Positions 20,413 to 31,734 of a stretch of 64,000 nucleotides of DNA are shown piece after piece. The stretch spans positions 43,583,095 to 43,647,094 of the forward strand of contig JAWZYU010000028.1 of the NCBI GenBank assembly GCA_038380435.1, read 5' to 3'. This DNA is from Ryuthela nishihirai. Its lineage: Eukaryota > Arthropoda > Arachnida > Araneae > Heptathelidae. The notes beneath the pieces were generated by a model. That model searched no databases, was not told the DNA's origin, and saw nothing but the letters and a program-made list of their open reading frames with translations. Every line of letters starts with the position of its first letter. Position 1 is the first letter of the stretch. The translations under genes and the position numbers were made by a program.

Positions 20413-20757
20413 AATCTCTGAACAGCACTTTTTTACATACAATGGGCTAAATTGCCAGGTCACAAGGACCCCCAAGGGCTCTGAGAAGGTTGAGGGTTGA
20501 AGACCCATTGGACATTCGTTAGGAGACAGATGGAAGCCTTGCCTCAAGGTCATCCAGCGTGTTTTTTAATGTGCAAATATAAGGCCTTCTGATTTACGTC
20601 TCATCCGATGGAATGCGGCCTTTTCCAATTGTCCCATCAGTGTCTCTTACTGACCGAGGGTGGGGTGTTTTGCAGAGATGCTTGCGCAGGTGGGACTCGG
20701 CTGGAAAAACAGATTACGAGCCTGTCGCGCTACCGACTGAGTCCCCCCCCGCCCCCC
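20411..20757 (-). mobile_element. SINE-A copy, diverged
   Basis: The order of blocks is preserved: ATCTCTGAACAGCACTTTTT, CATCCAGCGTGTTTTTTAAT, CATCCGATGGAATGCGG and the head complement TCGCGCTACCGACTGAGTC. C-runs at the head end suggest slippage. Confidence 0.82.
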
Positions 20758-20779
20758 ATTCTGAAGGAGAGCCTACTTT

Positions 20780-20955
20780 AAAACTTATAAAGAAACCACT
20801 GGATAGCACTGATTGGAGGCTACCGTCTCTTAAGATCTGTCCTGTAGATCCCCCCCCCCCCTATCAATCAAGAAACTTTGGGGTCATTGTGACCTGGCAA
20901 TTTAACCCATATTGAGCGTAAAAATACCACTGAGGATTTAAAAAACCCGTTCCAA
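20780..20955 (+). mobile_element. SINE-A 3' fragment, old
   Basis: Pieces such as AAACCACTGGATAGC, GGAGGCTACCGTCTC, GGGGTCATTGTGACCTGGC and AATACCACTGAGGATTTAAA are the 3' half of SINE-A in order. Confidence 0.65.
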
Positions 20956-22195
20956 ACTACTCCTTAAAAAAATCTTCGAAATCAAACACACACATAATGC
21001 GAAATGCGCATATTTGACAAACTTGCTTATCCTCCGAATTGTGATGCGAAAATTCATCCTCTAATTCTCTCCAAGATAAAATAGATTCCAAAAGAGTTAA
21101 TTAAGTCTTTCACAGAGAAATCCAAACTCTTCTTATTAACCCAAAACCTCCCTTTTCTAAAGTACCTTTGAATACAAGAATAATCGTGAACCACTACACA
21201 TCATACCATGAATAATTCATTAATCAAAATAGGAAGCAAACAATGTATCATTTGGAGGAATTTTCTTAATAAGACAAAATAATGACCTAAAAAAAACACC
21301 CAGTTGAGAGATTCGCCAGAATCTGCTTCAAGTGCCAGACCCTCTCTCCGCGACATGGTGAAAATCAAAAGAAAATTCCGCGTAATTAACGTTCCGTCGG
21401 CATTAAATTGTCGCCAGGCATGGTACAGGAATGATCTCGTTTGTAAATATTTGCATTGTCGAGACAGCTTCTAAATATCTTCATAATTCGTAATGTTTCT
21501 CTTTTAAGTACACTACAGAAGCAATTAAGATCTGTTTTTCATCTGTGCTTTGGATTTCATCTTAAGAAACATTCAGTTTCTGCTCCCCCCCCCCCCCGAG
21601 TTATTTATTTTCTGTTTTTTTTTTCTCAAGCGCACGTCTAAATGACATTAAAGTTTCTTTCCTTACTGGTAGTAAATGTATATATATGAAAAAAAGCATT
21701 TTTTTTCAGTCTAATCAGAGGAGGCAGTATTTTTTTCCTTGGTTAGATCTGTTGAACGAAATTCTGTCGTTTGTTTTCATAGGAGGAGCACGTTGAGGTG
21801 AATCAGATAGCAGAGAAAATTGAACTTTCGTTTTTTCATTCTGTTTTTTGAGGATTCTTGTTAATGCTATAAGAACTTGCGGCCTTCTCGAAAGCAATAT
21901 CTCAAGATTTTGAGCGAAGTTTATGAAAGTAAATAACACGTATTTAATCAGTTTCGTCGTCAGTAACTTGTTCTTGAAAGATTCCGATTTTTTTTCTATA
22001 GCAATTTTTTTTATCACGTGCACAAACAAATAGCTCTTCACATTAATGTTGCACAACAATTTTCTTTTTTATACTTAATTTAAAAGAAATGAAGGGTACG
22101 AATAATTTCGAACCAGTGGACGACACGTTTTGAACACATAATATCATTTCGCAATAGCTTTTTTCCATGTGATTTTTTCTCCTGAGTAGCAGCAG
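20956..22195. other. No recognised feature
   Basis: AT-rich with C and T homopolymer runs near 21583-21625. A 114-codon frame at 21715-22059 (-) is rich in Lys, Ile and Asn as AT-rich DNA predicts, and has no recognisable domain. Confidence 0.4.
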
Positions 22196-22935
22196 AGGGC
22201 GGGGGGGAGGGGGCTCGGCGGTAGAGCTCCAGACGTCTAATTTGTGGCCATCCCAGGTTCGAATCCCATCTGGGCCAGCATTTTTCCGTAAAATATCAAT
22301 GGCCGTCTGTTAGATGGGACGTAAAGCTATGGTCCTGTGCATGTTCTTGAGAGCCATACGATGTGCCCCTTAAAGAACATTCTGGATGACCTTGACGGGA
22401 GGCTACCATTTGTCTCCTAACAGCTGTCCAGTTTGGCTTCTTGTCTAACTTTCTCTGAGGCTTGGGGTCTTTTTGGCTTGGCCAATTAGGCCGTTGCGTG
22501 CAAAAAAATGTGTCGCTTAGAGGTTGGGTTGTTTTACCTCTGAGCGGCACTTTTTTGCACACCATGGGCTAAATGGCCAGGTCACATGGACCTCGAAGGC
22601 TCAGAGAAGGTTGGGGGAGGGGACCCACTGGAACAGCTGTTGGGAGACAGATGGTAGCCTCCCGTCAAGGCCATCCAGCGTGTTCTTTAACGTGCACAGG
22701 GTATGGCTCTCCCGCACACGGGGCCACGGTTTAACATCCCATCCGTCGGACGGCGGCCTTTCCAAGCCCATCGGTGTCCCCTACTAACCGTGGGCAGGGC
22801 GGGGAATTTTTGCGGAGATAAATCTCGACGCTGACCCAGCTGGGACTCGAACCTGGGAACTACAGATTACGAGCTTGGCGCGCTACCGACTGAGCCACCC
22901 CCGCCCCACTCGCTTAGAGGTAAACCAACACAGCC
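22196..22935 (+). mobile_element. SINE-A host copy, interrupted near its tail
   Basis: A diverged forward copy (22196-22524) whose tail TCGCTTAGAGG is split by an opposite-strand SINE-A. The last bases (TAAACCAACACAGCC) continue at 22922. The head carries a G-run and the B box is GGTTCGAATCC. Confidence 0.8.
22525..22909 (-). mobile_element. SINE-A copy nested in SINE-A, with perfect TSD
   Basis: A near-consensus copy flanked by the perfect 12-bp repeat TCGCTTAGAGGT (22513-22524 and 22910-22921), taken from the host SINE tail. Low divergence and the intact TSD indicate a young insertion. Confidence 0.94.
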
Positions 22936-22937
22936 AA

Positions 22938-23230
22938 TTCCGGTGAGTGGCACTTTAGTGCATACAATGTGCTAAATGGCTTGGCCACAAGAACCACAAG
23001 GACTTAGAGTCGATAAAGAAAGCGGATTTGTTTTGCAGCTGTTCGGATAGAAATGTAACTCTCTGGTTAGGACCATCCAGCGTGTTCTTTGACGTGCACA
23101 GAGTAGAACGTTTCTGTTCATGGGACCATGGCTTAATATTAAATTCGAGGGACGGTGGCCTTTCGAAATCCATCGCTGTCCTCTTTCTCACTCAGGGCAG
23201 AGCTGGCATTAGTGGGAAATATGTACACTC
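22938..23230 (-). mobile_element. Old SINE-A copy, head missing
   Basis: Readable blocks are GAGTGGCACTTTAGTGC, TACAATGTGCTAAATGGC, CATCCAGCGTGTTCTTTGAC and GACGGTGGCCTTTCG. It has many substitutions. Confidence 0.7.
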
Positions 23231-23261
23231 TAGAACGGCAGGGAACTCGAAATGAGGTCAC

Positions 23262-23440
23262 ACTGGCCTCGTGTGCAGGAGAGCGATCCCTGCGCACGTT
23301 AAAGAACACATTGGATGGCCTTGAAGGGAGGCTTACATTTGTCTCCTGTCCCCTTTCCCAGCCATCTTGGAGGTCCTTGTGACCTCGCCATTTAGCCCAT
23401 TGTGTGCAAAAGAAAGCGCTGCTGAGAGGTGAAAGCTCAA
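23262..23440 (+). mobile_element. SINE-A 3' half, old
   Basis: It starts at the CGTGTGCAGGAGAGCGATCC block, then has CGCACGTTAAAGAACACATT, GTCCTTGTGACCTCGCCATT and GCTGCTGAGAGGTGAAA. It abuts the previous copy in the opposite direction. Confidence 0.75.
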
Positions 23441-23556
23441 CTGTCCAAATACTTCACTATCCAGTCCTAAATTTCTCCTATTCGTTTTCCTATCGGCACT
23501 CCGTGTTGCGTTAACAATTTAAGTCTCTATCAATGGTAAAATGTTTTGTTCGAGTG

Positions 23557-23951
23557 TTGGGTTGTTTTACCTTTGAGCGGCACTTTTTTGCACACAATGA
23601 GCTAAATAGCCAGGTCACAAGGACCCGGAAGGATCAGAGAAGGGGTCCAGAAGGTTGGGGGAGGGGACTCACTGGAACAGCTGTTGGGAAACAGATGGTA
23701 GCCTCCTGTCAAGGCCATCCAGCGTGATCTGTTAACGTGCACAGGGTATGCCTCTACCGCACACGGAACCACGGCTTAACGTCCCATCCGACGGACGGCG
23801 GCTTTTCCAAGCCCAGCGGTGTCCACTACTGATCGTGGGCAGGGCGGGGAGTTTTGCGGAGTTAAATTTCAACGCTGACCCAGCTGGGACTCGAACCTGG
23901 AAACTGCAGATTACGAGCACGGCGCGCTACCGACTGAGCCACTCCCACCCC
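23557..23951 (-). mobile_element. SINE-A copy, full length with TSD
   Basis: A complete reverse copy with a small internal duplication (GGATCAGAGAAGGGGTCCAG inserted before GAAGGTTGGGGGAGG). Flanks TTTGTTCGAGTG (23545-23556) and TTTGCTCGAGTG (23952-23963) match at 11 of 12 positions. Confidence 0.92.
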
Positions 23952-23963
23952 TTTGCTCGAGTG

Positions 23964-24781
23964 TAAAATAATTTTATTTGGATGAGGTGGGCGGTCAAAG
24001 AATCTTTCATTTTTTTTCAACGGAAAATTTTTGCATTTAAACTTCATGTTCCTACCTGTTAATAAAAAACGATATGAAACGATATGAAACCTGAAATCGC
24101 TTCCCCGATTCTGTTCAGTTCGCGTTTTCGAATTGCCGGTTTTCGTCCATGGATATTAGCAGGGGGAGGGAGGGAGTGAAAGAGAAGTTTTCTGCCCCTA
24201 TCTGGAAAAATTTATCGAAAAATTATGTCGAATAATATCAGGTGTACTAAAAATTAATGTTTTTTCTTTAAAGAAATGCAATCTTGATTTTAAGTTTTGC
24301 TTTTTTCGGAAGTGAATCATCTATTTTTATTAATATGAAAAATAGGTTTTTTGTGCATTTTTAATAGTGAGTCTCCCTCGTTTTATTTTAATTTTTATTT
24401 TATCAGGCATACTTTGTTGTATTATGGTACGATTCATGCATGATTTCTGTATTCGAAAATGTGCTCCTTAATTAACCATCTAAATATTTTTAACTTGAAA
24501 CACTGATTTTTGTTCCCCACTCTGTAAAAAATTTATCCCTTTTCGAAATGCCTGCATGCATTTCTCCCCCCCCCCCCATGAAAAATTCATACTGATGCCC
24601 ATGTTTTTGCTCGCCGAATTTCGATGGACTTTGCACCTGTATATTTTGCAATAATCAACATTCGGAGTTTGGCCTTTAGTAGTGTCATTCCATTCTAGCC
24701 CTCCCCAAAGGCAATGCTTTCCCCCCAATAACATCACTGGCTACACCCTCTTATTAATATTTATAATCTCCCCCTTTAAAG
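23964..24781. other. No recognised feature
   Basis: AT-rich sequence with a C-run near 24568. No supported gene or repeat. Confidence 0.4.
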
Positions 24782-25165
24782 GGGGCGGGGGTGGCTCAGT
24801 CAGTAGCGCACCAGGCTCGTAATCTGTAGTTCCCAGGTTCGAGTCCCAGCTGGGTCAGCGTTGAGATTTATCTCCGCAAAATTCCCCGCCCTGCCCTCGG
24901 TCAGTAGGGGACACCGATGGGCTTGGAAAGGCCGCCGTCCGTCGGATGGGATGTTAAACCGTGGCCCTGTGTGCGGGAGAGCCATACCCTGTGCACGTTA
25001 AAGAACACGCTGGATGGCCTTGACGGGAGACTACCATCTAGACAGACGGTTCCAGTGGGTCCCCTCCCCCAACCTTCTCTGAACCTTCGGTGTCCATGTG
25101 ACCTGGCCATTTAGCCCATGGTGTGCAAAAAAGTGCTGCTCACAGGTAAAACAACCCAACCCAAA
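24782..25165 (+). mobile_element. SINE-A copy, near full length
   Basis: The head is GGGCGGGGGTGGCTCAGTC and the body is near consensus up to ACAGGTAAAACAACCCAACC. The segment TCTGTCTCCCAACAGCTG is replaced by a shorter run (CTAGACAGACGG). Flanks ATCTCCCCCTTTAAAG and ATCCTCCTTTAAGG resemble a degraded TSD. Confidence 0.9.
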
Positions 25166-26293
25166 ATCCTCCTTTAAGGACATGACACTACTGATTTTAA
25201 ACTAAAAAAAGTCATCAACTCATCAAATGTTTTTTCACAGAAAACATCGAAAAGTTTTGACAAACCTTCTTTCGCTGAATTGTTCTTGTTTATTAAAGAG
25301 ATGATTTTGAGTCTAGAGAAAGAATTAAGGAACCGAACTGTTGAAGCATCAGCTCTAATGGAAGAGAGGGCCGATACGTGCAAGAGTGGACGACAGGAGC
25401 GATGGAAGTCTGTATGATCGGATGAGTTGGTGGAGAGAGTGGGGTCGAAGATAGGGGAGGAAGAGGGATGGAGAGGTAGATAGATATCTGCCTCAGAGAG
25501 AAGAAATGAAGCTGATAATATTGTAATGCAACCTGTTATTAAGGAAGAAGGAGATAGAAAGCCTCAATACAAGTGTAGAGCCATTACGATTGAGGCTGGA
25601 GACTAGACAACACAATGCAACGTGTTAGCAGACGCTTTGCGTTGGAGAAGGAAGATGGAGAGAGGGGATTGGTATGCAGAGAGCTGGAAATCGAAGAATG
25701 AGTATTTCGAAAGGTACATAGATAAGGGGAGGGAATGAGTGGAGGGTAAATATGGTGAGGAGAGATCGTGGAGAGTGTCCGTTAGTTGCAGAGGATCAGA
25801 ATGTGATGGAAGTGAAAGCTGCTCTCGATAAAAAGGAGCATGTTGGATTTAATAGAGGAGCGGAATGAACTGGAAGTGGATTAGGAATTGAAAGGGATGG
25901 GAGGAGGGGAGGGAGATTAATGGGAAGAGAGGAATGCGTTGAGCAACAACAGATTTTTGGGTAGAGAGATCTCTTTTCTTCTGCAGAAATGATCTGAGAA
26001 TGGGCGTAATAGTATCGGATTAAAAAATAGACTACCATCTTAAGCATTGAAAAAGAGAAGGTGGTTACTGGACGGTGGACGACTCAATGGAGGCTAAATT
26101 TCGTAAGAATAGTTAAATACTTCCGGAAATTTGTTTTATAAAATTCCGTTTAAAAATTTGTACGTTTTTTTTCATTGCATATTTCTAACTACTGGGGTAG
26201 CCAAAAAACGTTTTTTCGAAATTTTTTTCCATGTAATTCTCATGTAGAAATTACGTTTCAATCTGAAGTCATACAGTCTTAAAATGTGAAACT
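25166..26293. other. Purine-rich stretch without a supported gene
   Basis: From about 25380 to 26060 the + strand is dominated by A and G (GGAAGAGGGATGGAGAGG, GGGAGGAGGGGAGGGAGATT). Frames here are low complexity and not supported as genes. Confidence 0.5.
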
Positions 26294-26304
26294 TCAGATG
26301 CACG

Positions 26305-26699
26305 CGGGGCGGGGGTGGCTCAGTCGGTAGCGCGCAAGGCTCGTAATCTGCAGTTCCCAGGTTCGAGTCCGAGCTGGGTCGGTGTTGAGATTTATCTCTG
26401 CAAAATTCCCCGCCCTGCCACGGTCAGTAGGGGATACCGATGGGCTTGAAAAGGCCGCCGTCCGTCGGATGGGACGTTAAACTGTGGCTCCGTGTGCGGG
26501 AGAGCCATACCCTGTGCATGTTAAAGAACACGCTGGATGGCCTTGACGGGAGGCTACCATCTGTCTCCCAACAGCTGTTCCAGTGGGTCCCATCCCCCAA
26601 CCTTCTCTGAGCCTTCGGGGTCCATGTGATCTGGCCATTTAGCCCATGGTGTGCAAAAAAGTGCCGCTCAGAGGTAAAACAACTAAAACAACCAACCAA
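26305..26699 (+). mobile_element. SINE-A copy, full length with perfect TSD
   Basis: The copy runs from GGGGCGGGGGTGGCTCAGTC to a tail with extra CAAC repeats (ACAACTAAAACAACCAACC). It is flanked by the 11-bp repeat TCAGATGCACG (26294-26304 and 26700-26710). The tail-length variation is typical of retrotransposed SINEs. Confidence 0.94.
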
Positions 26700-26810
26700 T
26701 CAGATGCACGAAAGACAGCTGTCGATCTTTCCACGGTTCCCTCAAAAGATCCGTCTGTGAAAATCTTTACGTGTTCCTTATAAAAATTTTAAATGAATTC
26801 TGAGGCAGTT

Positions 26811-27198
26811 GGGGCGGGGTTGGCTCAGTCGGTAGTGCGCCAGTCTCATAATCTGTACCAGTTCGAGTTCCAGCTGGGTCAGCATTGAGATTTATCTCCG
26901 CAAAATTCCCCGTCCTGCCCACGGTCAGTAGAGGACACCGATGGGCTTGGAAAGGCCGCCGTCTATTGGATGGGGCGTTAAGTCGTTGCCACCTTGTGCG
27001 GGAGAGCCATACCCTGTGCACGTTAAAGAACACGCTGGATGGCCTTGACGGGAGGCTACCATCTGTCTCCCAACAGCTGTTCCACTGGGTCCCCTCCCCT
27101 AACCTTCTCTGAGCCTTCGGGGTTCATGTGACCTGGCCATTTAGCCCATGGTGTGCAAAAAAGTGCCGCTCAGAGGTAAAACAACCCAACCCAACTCA
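26811..27198 (+). mobile_element. SINE-A copy, full length
   Basis: The head is GGGGCGGGGTTGGCTCAGTC, with part of the B-box region deleted (TGTACCAGTTCGAGTTCC). The body and the CAACCCAACCCAACTC tail are near consensus. It is followed directly by an opposite-strand copy. Confidence 0.9.
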
Positions 27199-27202
27199 TA
27201 TC

Positions 27203-27444
27203 AAGGCCATTCTGCGTGTTCTTCAACGTGCACAGGATATGGCTCTCCCATACACGAGGTCAGGGCTTAACATTCCATGCACGATGGACTGCTGCCTTTC
27301 GAAGCCCATCGGGGTACCCTACTGACCGTGGGCAGTGCTGGAAGTTTTGCAGGGATAAATCTCAAAGCTGACCCAGCTTGGACTCGAACCTGGGAACTGC
27401 AAATTACGAACCTGCCGCACTACCGACTGAGTCACCCCACCTCC
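27203..27444 (-). mobile_element. SINE-A copy, tail half missing
   Basis: It contains the central block (CAAGGCCATTCTGCGTGTTC, CGTGCACAGGATATGGC) and a complete tRNA head complement. The 3' half of the element is absent, so a deletion rather than normal 5' truncation made this fragment. Confidence 0.85.
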
Positions 27445-28099
27445 TGTTGAAGAGGATTTGCATACATTGTAAATGCACGAATAATATTTTGGTGTAGAAT
27501 TAGTTTCCTGAAAACGAAGATGGAGGAAAGGTTAAATTAATTCTTTAAATTAAAGGTGAAGTGGAAAAGGAAAGGTGGAGGAGGAGAATAGGCGAAAAAA
27601 ATGTTTAAATTGCGAAGGGAGGCTCAGCAGAGAAACGAAAGAGACTATAATTACACTGATTCCCAAAATCATCGTAGAAAGATAGAAAATACTATAGATG
27701 ACATACATCACCTTAAGGGGTGTTGAAAATCTGACCCTCATAGTGAAGTGAATAAGGTTGAACACAGTAAGTAGCAGTAAGTAGAAATGCTAAAAAATTC
27801 CAAAAATATGAAAAATAAACGGAAAAAAATATTACATTTCTTGCCATTTTCCATTTTGAAACTATTTTATCTATCTTTGATTTTTTCCCCTTAGAGTCTT
27901 ATTACACTGGGCAACTAATTTTCATAAAAGTCATGCTTTTCTGAGATAAAAGTGGCCATTTCTTAAAGATTTCTAGGTGGTGAACATGAATATGGTAATG
28001 AAAATGCAAAATTGGCTACGATTTCTGAGAAATCCGCAATAGTTTCTTATGTAACAGAGTAATAAGTAAATATGACATGTATCGGTAAAACTTACAACG
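27445..28099. other. No recognised feature
   Basis: AT-rich sequence. Short frames only. Confidence 0.4.
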
Positions 28100-29845
28100 T
28101 CACTTTGCCCGTCGCTTGTACAGCTTCTCAGGATCATCTCTGGCGAGCGTCCAACAGTGGTCAGCCAACATTGAAGTGGACCAGTCTCCCTGGTATCGTT
28201 TCTCCATCGTTGCAATGTCCTGGTGAAAACGTTCACTGTGCTCATCCCTAACCATGCCGCAGTTTTCGGGGAAGAAATCTAAATGGGAATGGAGAAAGTG
28301 GATCTTTAAGGACATATTGCTGCCAAGTTTGTGATACAGAGACATGTCCTTAACCAGTTTTTTGTAGTTGTCTGCCCTGACATTCCCGAGGAAGTTGACA
28401 TCAGACGAAACGCGTCCCAAGCTTTTTTCTCGTCACACTGAAGCAGATTGTCGAACATTTGGTTTCTGAACAGCTCGCGGATATGAGGACCCACAAAATT
28501 TCCCTCTTTAATTTTCGCTTTGCTGAGTCGAGGGAATTTGTCAGCCAAGTACTTGAAAGCTTATGCAGTCCAGTCCATGGCTTTTATGAAGTTTTTCATC
28601 ACACCGAGTTTGATGTGTAGGGAAGGTAGTAGGATTTTGTGCATTTCTGCCAGTGCTGGGTGTTCGACATTCTTCTCTCCGACCTTCAGAGATTTCCTTT
28701 AAGGCCAGTTTCTCTTCACGTAGTGCAAAGTCTTTGCTCGGCTGTCCCATTCACATAAGAAACAGCAGTACTTCGTATATATCAGCTGCAGACCAATCAA
28801 CAGAGCCACTACCATCAAGTCATAACAGAGATGCCAGCCATACTTGCTGTATTGAAGACAGTTCAACATCTCTTTTAGGTTGTCGTAGGTTTTTTTCATG
28901 TAGATAGCGTGTCCAACCGAAAGGGATGGAAGCCGATTTCCATTATGCAGCAACACCGCCTAGAGACTCAATTTTGAGGTGTCTATGAATAGTCACTATT
29001 CTTGAGGGTCATGTTTGATTCCGAGGGCATTCATAAGGCCATCTACATCGAAGCAGAACAGGCCATCTTCCTTTCTGAAATAAGGTGCAAACTGCTCATG
29101 TCGAGTTCTAAACGAAGTCACTCGGACATTTTCCTTGAGAAGATTCCATTGTTTTAGTCTTGATCCAATTAACTCTGGTTTGGCCTTGGACAGCTCCAGA
29201 TCGCAAACATGATCGTTGGTTTCTTCTTCGGTGAGAATGTGTGGTGCAGATGATGCACCGTGGCAGACGTATGGATCTCCATTAGACACCGAAGACTGCA
29301 GAGAACCCGATGCCGGTTCGCCTCCTTCCTCATTGTCTGAATCGATGGAAAATTCTTTTTGGAGGTTCGGGAACTGGAAGGCCTTCGCCGTGCGGAACTG
29401 GTCGGAAAGCAGATTGTATATTCTGGTACGCTATTGTCCACTTCTTTTCCCTTGTGATGCCTCCAGAAACAGGTGGAACCATGCAGAAATAGCAGTCATT
29501 TGCATGATTGCTTGACTCTCTCCAAATTGTAGGAACAGCAAACGGCATCGCCACTATTATGCCTTTCACCCACTTCGGAAGATTTCTTGCACATGTACTG
29601 CAGCATACGTGTGGGGTGCAGGCGTTGTCCTGGTCCCCGATCTTGCATCCAAAATAAAACTCATACGCCGTTTTCACTATTGGAGTGATGGCCCTTTTCT
29701 GGCTTGCAAACGTCACTTCCCCACAAATGTAACAAAATGTATCTATACTATTAACACAATTACCAGGCATCACTACTGCTGGATTAAAACTGCAAGGGTC
29801 ACTTGTATTATACTTATGACTCAGAGGTAAATGGGAGTCGCTCAA
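28100..29845 (-). pseudogene. Broken copy of an unnamed multi-copy arthropod gene family
   Basis: The reverse strand encodes fragments of one protein. Order: a Cys-rich N-terminal part (CYICGEV, then CCSTCARNL, MPFAVPTIWRE, DCYFC) at 29845-29360; FRTRHEQFAPYF and GLMNALGIKHDPQE near 29000-29100; YTKYCCFLCEWDSRAK near 28740; KFPRLSKAKIKEGNFVGPHI near 28500; and KIHFLHSHLDFFPENCGMV, ERFHQDIATMEKRYQG near 28150-28300. I recognise this motif series as a recurrent, uncharacterised family in arthropods and some other animals; no function is established to my knowledge. Breaks: one extra base in the T-run at 29356-29360, in-frame stops at 28996-28998, 28993-28995 and 28960-28962, further stops near 28700 and 28560, and a frameshift near 28405. 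No introns are visible. It could be a retrocopy or part of an unknown transposon. Confidence 0.85.
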
Positions 29846-30179
29846 AAGACTTGCTCACCCTACGAGACGTCGCTTACAGCTAACGATCGCATCATCTTTT
29901 GTCCACGATCATAAAGTCGCGATGTCATGACTCAACTACATTGCATCAGACAATGATGCAATATCTCCTGGGGTTGGGTGTATGGTGGACTGATGCAATA
30001 CAACGCAATATGTTGCAATCGAGTTTAAAATACAGTGTTGCAAAATGGTTACCTATGCATTCAACGCGGACTGAGTCGTTTATACATGACCATCTCTGTC
30101 TCTCGTAAACAAGAGCCAATCGAAAAATTTTATTGTCATTTTCTTGTTCAGCACCTCGAAATTAGTAAAGATTGGCTAC
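29846..30179. other. No recognised feature
   Basis: CAATGATGCAAT-like short motifs recur, but I see no gene or known repeat. Confidence 0.4.
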
Positions 30180-30897
30180 TTTCATTTCAAAGCCCTTTTA
30201 TGTGTTGCCCAGTATTATTTTACTCCACAGTTTCATTATCATTGCTCTATTTCTCCGGTTTTATCCTCTATCTGTAATTATTTTTCTTTTCATCTTCTCT
30301 TCCCTCATACATTTTAATTCCCTTTCCTTCCACCCTCTCCTCTTATTGTCATCTCTTCCATCTTCTCTTTACTTTCTTCTTTCTCTGATTTTGTTCCACT
30401 TTCGTTCACCCTTTTCTTTCTATCTTTTTGCTTCTCTTATCATAACCTCCTCTCCATCAGCCCTCTCGTGTTATTCTAATTTCTTTCATCTTCTCAATAT
30501 TTCTCCTTTTCCGATTTTTATTCTTTTTCAATTTCCACATCTGCTGATTATAATCTCTTTCTCGTCAAATCTATTCGTAATCGAAATTTGATTCGATTAC
30601 GAATCAAATTCTTCGATTCTTTTCGATAGGCTTATTATCGTTTTCTCCTCAACACTTTTCGCTTCCTCTGAAAATTTCCCCTTTTGCTGCCATTCTTTCT
30701 TTTTCATCGTGTCTCCTTGTATGTTTTAATACCCACCAACACAGTCCTCTTATTCTCGTATCTCCTAACCACTCTCTTCTTCCTCTGCTACACTTCCACT
30801 GCAGCTGTATATAAACTTTTTCCTTCTCACCCACTTCCTACTATTCCTGCCCTCCCCATCACCTAATGGTATATCTTCCTCCATCCCCTTCTCTTCA
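30180..30897 (+). repeat. Pyrimidine-rich tract, left part
   Basis: The + strand is dominated by T and C with repeated CTTCTCTTTACTTTCTTC-like words. Translated frames are Ser/Leu/Phe/Pro-rich low complexity, not genes. The tract is broken at 30903 by a solo LTR and continues at 31735. Confidence 0.8.
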
Positions 30898-30902
30898 ACC
30901 CC

Positions 30903-31729
30903 TGTGATGACCCGTCCACAGAGGAGAGAGGGACGATGATGAAATTACTTAATTCACTTCGGTGAAACTCACAGATTCGCGGGTTTTTACGCCCGTGCCA
31001 CTGCATGCCTCAACCTTTCTGCGTTGAATGGAGAATAACATTGGTCCATTACTGCACGAGAGTTATATAGGGACGACACAATTTTTATTCACACTATATA
31101 CAGCTACATGCTGGGAATGAACTCCACTCCGTGGGCCTTTGCTGCTTCACACTGTGGTTCTTTCTGAATCCACAAAACTACTATCAAATTCAGCGATCAA
31201 CTCCATGAGCCTTTGCTGCTTTGCTACTGGAAATATTACAAAAATGAGGCGGAGAATTGCACACTCTGCAATTTCTCACTTTACAGACCTCAAAAACTCG
31301 GCGAAAGGATTTTCCTTTGCCTACACTGTGGCTCCACCTGAACCACAAGAATAAAAGACAAGATTCTCCAAGAATCTGGATTCCCTCTTGGAATCGCACC
31401 TGACTTCAAGGGTTAATTTGAGAAAGACGGCGTCCTTTTGACGCGTGTCAACGCGACCTCTTCGCTTGACAGCTAACGCACAGACTGATACTTCCAACTC
31501 CTTCCCTAGCCTCGTGCGCGGACTTCACGCCGCAAGGATAGTTAGTCATATACGGCACAAACAACTTCTGGCATTGATTCCTTCCACAAGCAGCAAGCTT
31601 CAGACCCGAAAACAACAACAGTGAGTCATCCCAGCACAAACATTTCCAAGAACACATAAAAATATATACAACAATATAACAAAAAAAAAAACAATGAATA
31701 AATAAATATAAAATTCGAGGGACATGACA
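30903..31729 (+). mobile_element. Solo LTR (827 bp), probably Gypsy-type
   Basis: The element begins TGTGATGACCCG and ends GGACATGACA, so it has TG...CA termini with imperfect short inverted repeats. It is flanked by the 5-bp duplication ACCCC (30898-30902 and 31730-31734). A TATA-like GTTATATAGG lies at 31071 and AATAAA-like signals near 31690. An internal partial duplication (CCTTTGCTGCTT twice, at about 31135 and 31210) is present. No second LTR or internal coding region is seen, so recombination between LTRs probably removed the body. Orientation is uncertain because the termini are symmetric, and Gypsy assignment rests on the start motif and TSD length only. Confidence 0.8.
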
Positions 31730-31734
31730 ACCCC

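Noticed and set aside
25796..26047. 83-codon frame in the purine-rich stretch (- strand)
   Set aside because: Pyrimidine-strand bias gives a Ser/Pro/Leu-rich frame by chance; no domain.
29832..29848. AGTCGCTCAAAAG next to the pseudogene as a MITE end
   Set aside because: Only about 12 bases match and no arm or TA boundary follows. Probably chance, though a remnant cannot be excluded.
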